This document shows positions 16,963 to 24,921 of a stretch of DNA of 64,000 nt, piece after piece. The translations under genes were made by a program, and so were the position numbers. Origin of the DNA: DAOUJW01 sp034422115 (GTDB lineage: Bacteria > Chloroflexota > Dehalococcoidia > Lucifugimonadales > UBA2985); NCBI GenBank assembly GCA_034422115.1, contig DAOUJW010000020.1, positions 1 through 64,000 of the forward strand, given 5' to 3'. The stretch's first letter is position 1; every line of letters begins with the position of its first letter. The notes under the pieces were generated by a model. It was not told the origin of the DNA. It ran no database searches and saw only the letters and a list, made by a program, of their open reading frames with translations.

Positions 16963-18981
16963 TTACAGCTTGTTGGAGACCAGCTTGGAATCGTGCTCCG
17001 GCTCCTTGCCGGAGGCCAGCACCTTCCTGAGCTCCACCACCTCGTCCCGGAGCAACGCCGCCTTCTCAAACTCCAGCGCCCTTGCCGCCAGCTTCATCTG
17101 GGACTCCAGGTCCTTGATCACACGCAGCAGGTCGTCCTTGGGCATGTCCCGGCGCGTCTGGTAGCTGGGCCGGGACTCCGCCACGGCCTTGACCCGCTCC
17201 GTGATGTCCCTGATGGCCTTGCTGATGCCCTGGGGCGTGATGCCGTGCTCCGTGTTGTAGGCCTCCTGGATGTCCCGCCGGCGATAAGTTTCGCTTAAGG
17301 CCTTCTGCATCGACTCCGTTGAATTATCGGCGTACATGATGACGTGGCCCTCCGCGTGGCGAGCGGCGCGGCCTATGGTCTGTATGAGGGACGACTGGGA
17401 GCGAAGGTAGCCCTCCTTGTCCGCGTCCAGTATCGCCACAAGACTGACCTCCGGCAGGTCAAGACCCTCCCGCAGAAGGTTGATGCCCACCACCACGTCG
17501 TACACGCCGAGCCGCAGGTCGCGCAGGATCTCGCTGCGCTGCAGGGTGTCTATCTCAGAATGGAGGTAGTGGGTCTTGACGTTCATCTCCTGTAGGTAGT
17601 CGGACAGCTCCTCCGCCATGCGCTTGGTCAGGGTGGTCACCAGGCACCGCTCACCCCTCTCCACGCGGGTGCGTATCTGGTGCAGCAGGTCGTCTATCTG
17701 TCCCTGGGTGGGTTTCACCTCGATTGTGGGGTCAAGCAGACCCGTCGGGCGGATGACCTGCTCCACCACCTGCTGGCTGTGCTGGTACTCGTGGGCGCTG
17801 GGCGTGGCCGACACGTAGATCACCTGGTTGAAGTGCTTCTCTATCTCCTCGAAGCTGAGCGGCCGGTTGTCCATCGCCGAAGGCAGCCTGAAGCCGAAGT
17901 CCACCAGGGTCCGCTTCCGGGAGATGTCCCCGTGGTACATCCCGTGTAGCTGCGGGATGGTCATGTGGCTCTCGTCTACCAGGAGCAGGTAGTCGTCGGG
18001 GAAGTAGTCCAGCAGGCACCAGGGTGTGCTGCCCGGCAGCCGGCGGCCAAGGGGCGCGGAGTAGTTCTCGACGCCTGAGCAGTAGCCCGCCTCTCGCAGC
18101 ATCTCGATGTCGTACCGGGTGCGGTTCTCCAGGCGCTGTGCCTCCAGCAGCTTGCCCTGGTCTCTGAACCACTGCACCCGGTCGTGAAGCTCCTGCTCAA
18201 TGTCCTTTATAGCAAGCTCCAGCTTCTCCTGGGACGTGACGAAGTGCTTGGCGGGGTAGATGTCGATGGAGTCCCGCTCCCCGAAGACCTCTCCGGTGAG
18301 GGGGTCAAGCTCCGTGATGCGCTCAACCTCATCGCCCCAGAACTGGATGCGAACCGCCACCTCCTCGTAGGCGGGGAGAATCTCCAGGGTGTCTCCCCGG
18401 ACGCGGAACTTGCCCCTGGAGAGGTCCATGTCGTTGCGCTCGTACTGCTGGTCAACCAGGCGGCGGATTAGCCTGGTGCGGCTGGTCTGCTCCCCCTTGT
18501 TGAGGAAGACGACAAAGCTCTGGTACTCCTCCGGCGCGCCAAGGCCGTAGATGCAGGACACGGAGGCGACGATGAGCACGTCCCTGCGGGTGAGCAGGGC
18601 GCGGGTGGCGGAGTGGCGCAGTTTGTCAATCTCGTCGTTGATGTCTGCGTCCTTCTCAATGTAGGTGTCCGTGGAGGGCACGTAGGCCTCTGGCTGGTAG
18701 TAGTCGTAGTAGGACACAAAGTACTCCACCGCGTTGTTGGGGAAGAACTCCTTGAACTCCGTCGCAAGCTGGGCGGCCAGGGTCTTGTTGTGAGCGATGA
18801 CTAGGGTAGGACGCTGCACCCTCTCGACGATGTTGGCCATTGTGAAGGTCTTGCCGCTCCCGGTGACGCCCAGAAGCGTCTGGTGGCCGTACCCCTTTTC
18901 GACGCCGTCCACCAGCTTGTCGACGGCCGCCGGCTGGTCGCCCGTGGGTTGGTAGTCCGATACTATCTTGAACTCAGGCAT
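16963..18981 (-). CDS. uvrB: Excinuclease ABC subunit B
   Basis: The 672-residue length is typical. Walker A GVTGSGKTFTMA (near residue 38), the beta-hairpin region YYDYYQPEAYVPSTDTYIEK that inserts between DNA strands, helicase motifs LLLVDESHMTIPQ and YVSATPS, and motif VI QTIGRAARH are all visible. The C-terminal UVR motif, LEFEKAALLRDEV, binds UvrC. UvrB verifies damage after loading by UvrA and recruits UvrC in nucleotide excision repair. It stands alone on the minus strand. Confidence 0.98.
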   Translation of the reverse strand: MPEFKIVSDYQPTGDQPAAVDKLVDGVEKGYGHQTLLGVTGSGKTFTMANIVERVQRPTLVIAHNKTLAAQLATEFKEFFPNNAVEYFVSYYDYYQPEAYVPSTDTYIEKDADINDEIDKLRHSATRALLTRRDVLIVASVSCIYGLGAPEEYQSFVVFLNKGEQTSRTRLIRRLVDQQYERNDMDLSRGKFRVRGDTLEILPAYEEVAVRIQFWGDEVERITELDPLTGEVFGERDSIDIYPAKHFVTSQEKLELAIKDIEQELHDRVQWFRDQGKLLEAQRLENRTRYDIEMLREAGYCSGVENYSAPLGRRLPGSTPWCLLDYFPDDYLLLVDESHMTIPQLHGMYHGDISRKRTLVDFGFRLPSAMDNRPLSFEEIEKHFNQVIYVSATPSAHEYQHSQQVVEQVIRPTGLLDPTIEVKPTQGQIDDLLHQIRTRVERGERCLVTTLTKRMAEELSDYLQEMNVKTHYLHSEIDTLQRSEILRDLRLGVYDVVVGINLLREGLDLPEVSLVAILDADKEGYLRSQSSLIQTIGRAARHAEGHVIMYADNSTESMQKALSETYRRRDIQEAYNTEHGITPQGISKAIRDITERVKAVAESRPSYQTRRDMPKDDLLRVIKDLESQMKLAARALEFEKAALLRDEVVELRKVLASGKEPEHDSKLVSNKL

Positions 18982-19029
18982 GTGCTCTCCGGCCTACGCT
19001 CCAACTTTGATCCCTACGCATAGCTCGTC

Positions 19030-19130
19030 GTCGCTCTTCTTGTGCCCCCCATCCTAACCTTCCCCCCGCCCTGCGGGGGGAAGGGACATCCTCTCCCCCT
19101 TCAGGGGGAGAGTCAGAGAGGGGGCGTTCA
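19030..19130. repeat. GC-rich intergenic repeat (CCCTTCAAGGGGGAAG family)
   Basis: This spacer between uvrB and the methyltransferase gene contains paired C-runs and G-runs (CTTCCCCCCGCCCTGCGGGG, then CTCCCCCTTCAGGGGGAG) that fold as two hairpins. Related sequence is at 9040-9075 and 45345-45440. It reads as a dispersed non-coding repeat; terminator action is possible. Confidence 0.5.
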
Positions 19131-19151
19131 TACTTCCTCAGCATACCAAAA

Positions 19152-19931
19152 TCAGTGGCTTGGTGTCGCTACCCAGACCATCTCCTGACTGGCCTCATCA
19201 AAGGGCCGGTAGTTGAAATCGCCGTACAGAGCCTCCACACGGAAGCCGGAAAGCTCCAGCAGGTGCTCCGCCTCGAACCTGTGGACGTACCTGAGCTGGT
19301 AGTCGCGGTACAGCCTTCTGACTACCTCGCCGTCCTCGTCCACCTCCTCCAGTATGGAGCGGGCGCTGTTGACCTGGCTGTGGTTGTCGAACCGGTTCTG
19401 GTGCCAAATCACCAGGCGCCGTCCGGTCTCAGGATGGGGGACGTCCATGAAGTGAAAGGGCGTGCTGCCGTCGTCCGTGAGCATGTTCAGGTCAGGCAGG
19501 AAGATATCGAATATGAGCCTGCCGCCGGGGGCCAGGTGGTCACGGACACATCTCAAGCAGCTGCGCTGGTCCTCCACGCTCAGGAGCGAGAGGAACGCCC
19601 TGAAGGGTATGATGACAAGGGCGAACTCCCGGCCCAGGGAGAAGTCCCGCATGTCGCCGTGGGCCCACGTGACGCGGCTCGCGGCTGCGCCCAGGGCCTC
19701 CGACTTGGCCTCAGCCACCTTCAGCATCTCCATTGAGTTCTCCAGGCCAGTTATCTCTATCCCGGCCTCAGCTATGGGCAGGGTGACTCTGCCGGTGCCG
19801 CTGCCAAGCTCCAGCACGGGGCCGCCCGAGCTGAGTGCCTCATCCGCGTAGAAGGGGATGTCGTCCTGCTTCCAGGCGAATACCCAGTCATAGATTCCGG
19901 CCCACTGGTCAAAGGGGTTCACGGGTATCAC
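19152..19931 (-). CDS. Class I SAM-dependent methyltransferase
   Basis: A methyltransferase of about 259 residues. Visible motifs are motif I, VLELGSGTGRVTLPIAEAG, motif II/acidic LENSMEMLKVAEAK, WAHGDMRDFSLG, and VIIPFRAFLSLLSVEDQRSC. The open frame extends about 70 codons further upstream, but that stretch is encoded by the palindromic repeat at 19979-20071 and is not protein-like. I therefore start at the GTG at 19931 (alternative GTG 19922). The methylated substrate is unknown. It is downstream of yebC on the same strand. Confidence 0.85.
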   Translation of the reverse strand: MIPVNPFDQWAGIYDWVFAWKQDDIPFYADEALSSGGPVLELGSGTGRVTLPIAEAGIEITGLENSMEMLKVAEAKSEALGAAASRVTWAHGDMRDFSLGREFALVIIPFRAFLSLLSVEDQRSCLRCVRDHLAPGGRLIFDIFLPDLNMLTDDGSTPFHFMDVPHPETGRRLVIWHQNRFDNHSQVNSARSILEEVDEDGEVVRRLYRDYQLRYVHRFEAEHLLELSGFRVEALYGDFNYRPFDEASQEMVWVATPSH

Positions 19932-19978
19932 AGTGGCCTTGTGAAGGCCGCGCAAGTTGGTGAAAATGGGAGGAGATT

Positions 19979-20071
19979 CGTCACTCCCGCGCAGGCGGGA
20001 GTCCACACTCTGCCCATCCTGGATTTCCGTCCCGTATCGGAGTACGGGACAAGCTTTCGCGGGAATGACGG
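19979..20071. repeat. Palindromic intergenic repeat (CACTCCCGCGCAGGCGGGAG family)
   Basis: Two hairpin units, one around CTCCCGCGCAGGCGGGAG and the other ending TTTCGCGGGAATGACG, enclose a middle segment. It lies between yebC and the methyltransferase gene and is a member of the same family found at more than ten other places in the window. Confidence 0.65.
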
Positions 20072-20141
20072 TGGGTTGTTGCTCGCGCCTTGAACCCTCA
20101 ATCTCATAACAAGGGTTTCGATATGCCGAGGTGACGGGCAC

Positions 20142-20897
20142 TCAGCCCTTGTACTGCTCCAGGGCCTCGTCCGGGAAATCGGCGTTGGTGTACACCTTCT
20201 GCACGTCGTCAAGCTCGTCCAGGCGGTCCAGCAGGCGCAGGGCCTGCACGGCCTCCGATGTCCCCAGCGCAACGGTGCTCTTGGGCACCATAGAAAGCTC
20301 GGCTGACGTGACGTTTGCGCCGGCGTCGCCCAGGGCCTTTCGCAGTGGCTCAAAGCTCTCCGGGCTTGCGTATATCTCCAGGTAGGAGCCGTCCAGCTTG
20401 AAGTCCTCCGCCCCGGCGTCGATGGCCACCAGCGCCATGTCCTCCCCCTCCTCCGGCTCCACCTCCGCCGTTATCACGCCCCGGGACTCGAAGTTCCAGG
20501 CAACGCAGCCCACCTCGCCGAGACTGCCACCGGCCTTGGTGAAGGTGGAGCGCACGTCGGAGCTGGTGCGGTTCCGATTGTCGCTGAGGGCGTGGAGCAT
20601 TATGGCTACGCCGCCCGGCCCGTACCCCTCGTAGGTTGCCTCAAAGAGGGCGTCCCCCGACCCGTCGCTGGCCCCGGTCCCTCGCTTGATTGCCCGCTCG
20701 ATGTTGTCCAGTGGCATGTTGTTGTCCCTGGCCTTCTGCACCGCCAGGCGCAGGCGCACGTTCATCTCAGGGTTCGGGTCGCCCTGCCTGGCGGCCACGG
20801 CGAGCTCGCGGGCCAGCTTGGTGAACAGCTGCCCGCGCCGGGCGTCGGTGACCCCTTTCTGGTGTTTGATGGTGGACCACTTGGAATGACCTGACAT
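20142..20897 (-). CDS. YebC/PmpR (TACO1) family protein
   Basis: The 251-residue product starts MSGHSKWSTIKHQKGVTDAR, the invariant N-terminus of YebC, and contains DNNMPLDNIERAIKRGTG and YEGYGPGGVAIM. Family members have been described as transcription regulators and, more recently, as translation factors helping ribosomes through proline stretches. I chose the Met of MSGHS rather than an upstream in-frame ATG at 20912 because the family always starts there. It is divergent from the PAC2 gene with about 130 bases between. Confidence 0.95.
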   Translation of the reverse strand: MSGHSKWSTIKHQKGVTDARRGQLFTKLARELAVAARQGDPNPEMNVRLRLAVQKARDNNMPLDNIERAIKRGTGASDGSGDALFEATYEGYGPGGVAIMLHALSDNRNRTSSDVRSTFTKAGGSLGEVGCVAWNFESRGVITAEVEPEEGEDMALVAIDAGAEDFKLDGSYLEIYASPESFEPLRKALGDAGANVTSAELSMVPKSTVALGTSEAVQALRLLDRLDELDDVQKVYTNADFPDEALEQYKG

Positions 20898-21025
20898 GGC
20901 TAGTACCTTCAATCGAAATTAGGACGTATTCCCATACCGATTTTAGCATTGTCGTTCGGGAAGGTCAAAAAGACGAATGACAGCGCATTGCCAATTTCCT
21001 TCTGCTGTGTCAAGATATACATATT

Positions 21026-21919
21026 ATGAGGATAGGCGCTTTTGAGATACATGAGCCCGTTCCGGAGTTCAAAGACCTTCACGCGATTGCCCTTCTTCAC
21101 CCCTGGGTCGATGCAGGCAGCGTAGGTACGCTCGCCCTGGAGAGGCTGGAGCGACACCTGGGAGCCAAGGAATTCGGAAAGCTGCATCGTCCCGGCAACT
21201 TCTTCGACTTCACCCGGTATCGTCCCACGTCCAAGTTCGTCGAGGGCGAGCGCGTGGTCGTCGTGCCCAACACCAACCTCTACTACGTCAGTCGAGAGGA
21301 AAGCCCGGACCTGCTGTTCGTGCATCTGATGGAGCCCCACGCCTACGCCGAGCGGTACATCCAATCGATTGTGGAGCTCTTCAAGTCGCTGGACATCAAG
21401 CGGTACTGCCGGATAAGCGGTATGTACAACGCCGTGCCCCACACCCGCCCGCTGCGGGTCACAGGCTCGCCGGAGCTTGAGAAGCTGCCCGGGATGGCCG
21501 GCCTCATCACTCCGCGTACGCCCGGCGGAGGCTACCAGGGTCCCACCAGCATTATGAACTCCGTTACGGAGGAGCTGGAGAAGATGGGGACGGAGAACAT
21601 CAGCTTCATGGTGCACCTGCCACACTACCTGAGCCTTGAGGAGGACTACGCGGGCACTGCGAGGCTGATGGAGGTGCTCTGCACCCTCTACGACTTCCCC
21701 AAGGACCTGGCCGAGACGGAGCGCGGCGAGAGGCAGTACCGGGAGGTGGCCGCCGAGGTGGAGCGCAACTCCCAGGTCAAGGCGCTGGTCACGCAGCTTG
21801 AGGAGTACTACGACTCCCAGCAGACCACGCCGACCCAGGAGCAGCAGCCGGACGTCCCGCCTCTTTCCCCTGACGTGGAGCGCTTCCTCCGGGACGTCGG
21901 CGGTAGGCTGGACAACTAG
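21026..21919 (+). CDS. PAC2 (proteasome assembly chaperone-like) family protein
   Basis: This 297-residue protein matches the PAC2 family common in Actinobacteria and Chloroflexota: HAIALLHPWVDAGSVGTLAL near residue 20, a central RVVVVPNTNLYYV, then ISGMYNAVPHTRPLRVTG and GYQGPTSIMNS, with LPHYLSLEEDYAGTARLMEVL. The bacterial members have no proven function despite the eukaryotic name. It is followed 30 bases later by the first gene of an AT-richer cassette, which I regard as a separate acquisition. Confidence 0.85.
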   Translation: MRIGAFEIHEPVPEFKDLHAIALLHPWVDAGSVGTLALERLERHLGAKEFGKLHRPGNFFDFTRYRPTSKFVEGERVVVVPNTNLYYVSREESPDLLFVHLMEPHAYAERYIQSIVELFKSLDIKRYCRISGMYNAVPHTRPLRVTGSPELEKLPGMAGLITPRTPGGGYQGPTSIMNSVTEELEKMGTENISFMVHLPHYLSLEEDYAGTARLMEVLCTLYDFPKDLAETERGERQYREVAAEVERNSQVKALVTQLEEYYDSQQTTPTQEQQPDVPPLSPDVERFLRDVGGRLDN

Positions 21920-21949
21920 GTTCGCGGACCCATCTGCTCGCGGCCAGCT

Positions 21950-22660
21950 ATGAGTTCCGCCTCGCAGAACAGGCTCACTGCCGATGTGCTCAGGAGTCGG
22001 GAAGAGCAGGAGACCCACAGTTACCCTGACAACCTCGCTCTGAGGGTTCATCGCACCATAAGCTGGATCCGACGCGCCGAGATGTCAGAGGACGACCCAG
22101 ACATAGCCTTTGCCTGCTATTGGATTGCCTTTGACGCCGCCCATTCCGAGGATACTGCGACAGATGTTGAAACATCTGCCACCGCCCTTTTCAGAATGTA
22201 CTTTGAGAAGCTGTTGAAGTTTGACGGCGAAGGGGCCATCTTCAACGCAATATGGGATCGATTCTCCGGCCCCATAAGGATTCTGCTGGAGAACAAATAC
22301 GTTTACCAACCCTTCTGGAAGCATGTAAACGGTGTTGAGGAATTCTCTGATTGGGAAACCCGCTTTCAGCGTGAGCGCGAGCAAGTGAACAGTTATCTTG
22401 CTCAACAACAAACTGACCGCGTCTTGAACTTGCTATTTAGTAGGCTGTACGTGCTACGTAACCAGATCATGCACGGCGGCGCAACTTGGAATGGCCGCGT
22501 CAATCGCGACCAAGTGCGGGACGGTGCGGCTATTATGAGCTTCCTGGTTCCAGCTTTTGTGAAGGTAATGATGGACCACCCAGATGAGCCTTGGGGCAAG
22601 AACTATTATCCGCGCGTAGACGAGGACGGCAGAATGGTGCCTTATATTAGGGAACCATGA
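21950..22660 (+). CDS. HEPN-like protein with Rx4H motif (cassette gene 1)
   Basis: The 236-residue protein is helical and has at residues 170-175 the sequence RNQIMH, the R-N-x3-H form of the Rx4-6H motif that marks HEPN ribonucleases. The flanking helices (LLFSRLYVLRNQIMHGG and the preceding long helix) fit the fold. An N-terminal segment RVHRTISWIRRAE resembles those of HEPN proteins in defence loci. I infer an RNA-cleaving or RNA-binding toxin-like protein. Base composition is more AT-rich than the flanking genes, suggesting transfer. Downstream lie a GIY-YIG-like gene (24 bases) and a DUF6884-like gene. Assignment rests on motif and helix pattern only. Confidence 0.6.
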   Translation: MSSASQNRLTADVLRSREEQETHSYPDNLALRVHRTISWIRRAEMSEDDPDIAFACYWIAFDAAHSEDTATDVETSATALFRMYFEKLLKFDGEGAIFNAIWDRFSGPIRILLENKYVYQPFWKHVNGVEEFSDWETRFQREREQVNSYLAQQQTDRVLNLLFSRLYVLRNQIMHGGATWNGRVNRDQVRDGAAIMSFLVPAFVKVMMDHPDEPWGKNYYPRVDEDGRMVPYIREP

Positions 22661-22683
22661 TCGGTGACAAATGAGGGTAGACC

Positions 22684-23379
22684 ATGCCGCGATTGGAAGA
22701 CTTGAAGCGGTTCTATAGAATCCTTGGCGAGTTGAAGCAAGAGGTCGGCAGGACTCGTACTTTGGGAGACCTTGACTGGAAAGTGGGTTTGCCTGAACGG
22801 GGTGTGTACTTCTTCTTCGAACCAAGCGAAAAGCGGTCTCACACGGGTGAAGGCCTGCGGGTAGTACGAGTGGGAAAGGACCCAGAAAAGAATAGTGCTA
22901 AAGAAGACACCACATTGCCGAATCGCCTTGGGAAGCACAGAGGGAGCGACACCCATAGAGGGGGTGGCAGGAAACGGGATTCTGTATTTCGAAGGCACAT
23001 GGGCAATGCCTTAATTAAGCGAGATTCTATAGAGTGCCCTACTTGGAACAGTAAGAAGGTTCCAAAGGGTACTAATGAACGAGCGCAAGAGCGTCTGGTA
23101 GATAAGGAGATTAACAGAATCATTCGCCAAATGCCATTCCTCTGGATTGAGGTAAATGACGAGATTGTAAGGGGATACATAGAGAAGAATACCATAGAGT
23201 TGCTCAGCAACTATTGCAGACCAACTCTTGACCCACCTTCAGATAACTGGTTAGGTAATTGTTCTAACAGTGAGGAAATAAAATACTCCGGCCTGTGGAA
23301 CTCTAACTATGTTAAAAAATCACATACCTCAAAGTTCCTTGATGTCCTAGAGTACGCCGTTAATGAGATGGGGGGATAA
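22684..23379 (+). CDS. GIY-YIG nuclease-like protein (cassette gene 2)
   Basis: A basic 231-residue protein. Early motifs look like a divergent GIY-YIG core: G-V-Y at 40-42 (ERGVYFFFEP), then VVRVG at 60-64 for the YIG strand, followed by LPNRLGKHRG with Arg81 and His85 in the place of the catalytic Arg-x3-His helix. The middle is rich in Arg, Lys and His. It is AT-rich relative to the chromosome around it. It sits between the HEPN-like gene and the DUF6884-like gene, which starts one base after its stop. I infer a nucleic acid nuclease; the substrate is unknown, and the GIY-YIG call is tentative. Confidence 0.55.
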   Translation: MPRLEDLKRFYRILGELKQEVGRTRTLGDLDWKVGLPERGVYFFFEPSEKRSHTGEGLRVVRVGKDPEKNSAKEDTTLPNRLGKHRGSDTHRGGGRKRDSVFRRHMGNALIKRDSIECPTWNSKKVPKGTNERAQERLVDKEINRIIRQMPFLWIEVNDEIVRGYIEKNTIELLSNYCRPTLDPPSDNWLGNCSNSEEIKYSGLWNSNYVKKSHTSKFLDVLEYAVNEMGG

Positions 23380-23380
23380 T

Positions 23381-24112
23381 GTGAAGGATCCAATAGTTGT
23401 TATATCGTGTGCTAAGGGTAAGAAAGTGAAGGCCGGAGACCTACAAGGTAGCCTCAAGGACAAGAATGGAACTCCGATTGTGTTTGTGGCTCACCCTAAA
23501 GAAGCCCCTGACAACCCCACGTGCGTCTACGCGCATCCAGATGACCCATCAGACTACGGTATGCCTTGGAGGGCTAAGTTGCTGGATTATAACCAGAAAC
23601 ACCAAGATACAGGAGACAATCCAGACGGCCTTCTACCAGCTTGGCGGCTATACAGGAATGAGGCATACAGCAGCCTAGTTGGACATTACGGCATTAGTAG
23701 AGTCTACATTCTCTCAGCAGGATGGGGGCTGATAAAATCTACTTTCCTGTTGTCCTACTATGACATCACTTTTTCTACAGATGAAGGAGTAGACGAATGG
23801 GTAAGGCGTGACTATAAGAAGAATGGAGGGGATGGCTTCTCGGACTTTACCCATTTGAGCAAACCTGACGAAGACTTGAATGAGCCGATAGTTTTCTTTG
23901 GCGAAGATTATTACGTACAACCTTTCATTGACTTAACTCAGGAATTAAAATGTCAGAAAGTCATATACTTTGAATCTGAGAGAAAAAGGAAGCCGTTTTT
24001 GCAATACCCATCAGCATACGACTTGCGCGTAGATTACGGCTCCAAGCCAAAAGAAGAGAGATGGTATTACCAGTGCGCCAAGGACTTCATTGAGGGAAAG
24101 ATACATTTATAG
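23381..24112 (+). CDS. DUF6884/YaaA-like protein (cassette gene 3)
   Basis: From the GTG at 23381 (GGGGGG site 6 bases upstream) the product is 243 residues. VVISCAKGKK with Cys10 corresponds to the SCxKxK motif of DUF6884 and YaaA-like proteins, and YILSAGWGLI to their LSAKHGL loop, followed by YYDITFS. YaaA proteins bind DNA and protect from peroxide damage; DUF6884 members are uncharacterised but recur in defence loci. An upstream in-frame ATG at 23363 overlaps the previous gene and is the alternative start. The start directly after the GIY-YIG stop suggests translational coupling. AT-rich like the other two. Confidence 0.6.
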   Translation: MKDPIVVISCAKGKKVKAGDLQGSLKDKNGTPIVFVAHPKEAPDNPTCVYAHPDDPSDYGMPWRAKLLDYNQKHQDTGDNPDGLLPAWRLYRNEAYSSLVGHYGISRVYILSAGWGLIKSTFLLSYYDITFSTDEGVDEWVRRDYKKNGGDGFSDFTHLSKPDEDLNEPIVFFGEDYYVQPFIDLTQELKCQKVIYFESERKRKPFLQYPSAYDLRVDYGSKPKEERWYYQCAKDFIEGKIHL

Positions 24113-24125
24113 GAACGCTGACAGA

Positions 24126-24605
24126 ATGATGACCACCGCCGGCTTGCGGGAGAACGGTGTTGAGATGAGCTTTGCAGACGGGCGCAGCGGTCTGATCCCC
24201 TTTGCCGACCTTCCTGAGGTCGGGGAGAGCGCGGCCATATCTTCCATTGAGCTGCCAAACCCTTACGAGATGGTCCTGGAGACGGCTGACGGCGAGCGTA
24301 TAGAGATACCCTGGGACTTCGCCCGGCACTACTGCGACGAGTCCTACCGGCCAACGGTGGAGGCGATAGCAATGCAGGGGCGGCAGACAATCGGGGAGCG
24401 CATCCGTCGGCTCAGGGAGTCGGCGGGCCTTACCCAGGAGGCGCTAGCGCGTGGGGCTGGTATCGGCCGGATTACTCTTGTGCGGCTGGAGAACGGAGAG
24501 CAGTCGCCCAGGTTCAAGACCCTGAACTCAATTGCCCGTGCTCTGGGAAAGAGTGTACAGGAGCTTCTGGTGGAACCGGAGGCACTTCGCGAGCCTGCGC
24601 CTTGA
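24126..24605 (+). CDS. DUF2442-type domain fused to XRE helix-turn-helix
   Basis: The 159-residue protein has an N-terminal beta-rich DUF2442-like domain (MSFADGRSGLIPFADLPEV, then ETADGERIEIPWD) followed by an XRE-type HTH at about 95-150 (GERIRRLRESAGLTQEALAR then RITLVRLENGEQSPRFKTL). DUF2442 proteins are usually antitoxin-like partners; with HTH they act as autoregulators. It begins 13 bases after the DUF6884-like gene, so it may regulate that cassette, though its base composition resembles the chromosome more than the cassette. I start at ATG 24126 or 24129 to avoid overlapping the preceding gene. Confidence 0.75.
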   Translation: MMTTAGLRENGVEMSFADGRSGLIPFADLPEVGESAAISSIELPNPYEMVLETADGERIEIPWDFARHYCDESYRPTVEAIAMQGRQTIGERIRRLRESAGLTQEALARGAGIGRITLVRLENGEQSPRFKTLNSIARALGKSVQELLVEPEALREPAP

Positions 24606-24634
24606 CGCCTCTGCGCCTTGTGTGCTAGGGTTGT

Positions 24635-24910
24635 GACCAGAGGCGAAGACGGAGACGAGTAGGAGGCTTCCTGCGCCCAGCGAGTCTGGTACGGTGAGAG
24701 CAGACGCAGCAGGCACCTCCCAAAATCCCTCCTGAGCTACTCACCGAAAGCCCGGCCACAACCGGGCCTGTAGGCTGAGTCGGGGTTAGCCGCCGTTATC
24801 GGTGACCAAGGTAGATAGGCACTTTGTCGGAGTGCCCCGAATTTGTCGGGGAAAGAGGGTGGTACCGCGGGAACTGAAATCCCGTCCCTCAGGGGACGGG
24901 ATTTCTATTT
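24635..24910 (+). promoter_or_regulatory. T-box riboswitch (isoleucine-type) upstream of cimA
   Basis: A classical T-box leader. The T-box sequence GGGTGGTACCGCGG is at 24857-24870, followed by the terminator whose arms are GAAATCCCGTCC (24876-24887) and GGACGGGATTTC (24894-24905), then TATTT. Stem I can be closed by GAGTAG with CTACTC, and its 3' bulge holds AAAATC with ATC (24725-24727) as the probable isoleucine specifier. A second T-box at 38655-38905 is strikingly similar. Uncharged tRNA-Ile should stabilise the antiterminator and switch on citramalate synthase. Confidence 0.93.
24876..24910 (+). terminator. T-box intrinsic terminator of cimA
   Basis: A 12-bp perfect stem with a six-base loop followed by TATTT, 12 bases before the cimA ATG. 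It is mutually exclusive with the antiterminator formed by the T-box sequence just upstream. Confidence 0.9.
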
Positions 24911-24921
24911 GCAGGTGAAAC

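Noticed and set aside
19932..20141. N-terminal extension of the methyltransferase
   Set aside because: The extra 70 residues are encoded by a palindromic repeat found in many intergenic spacers and show no domain.
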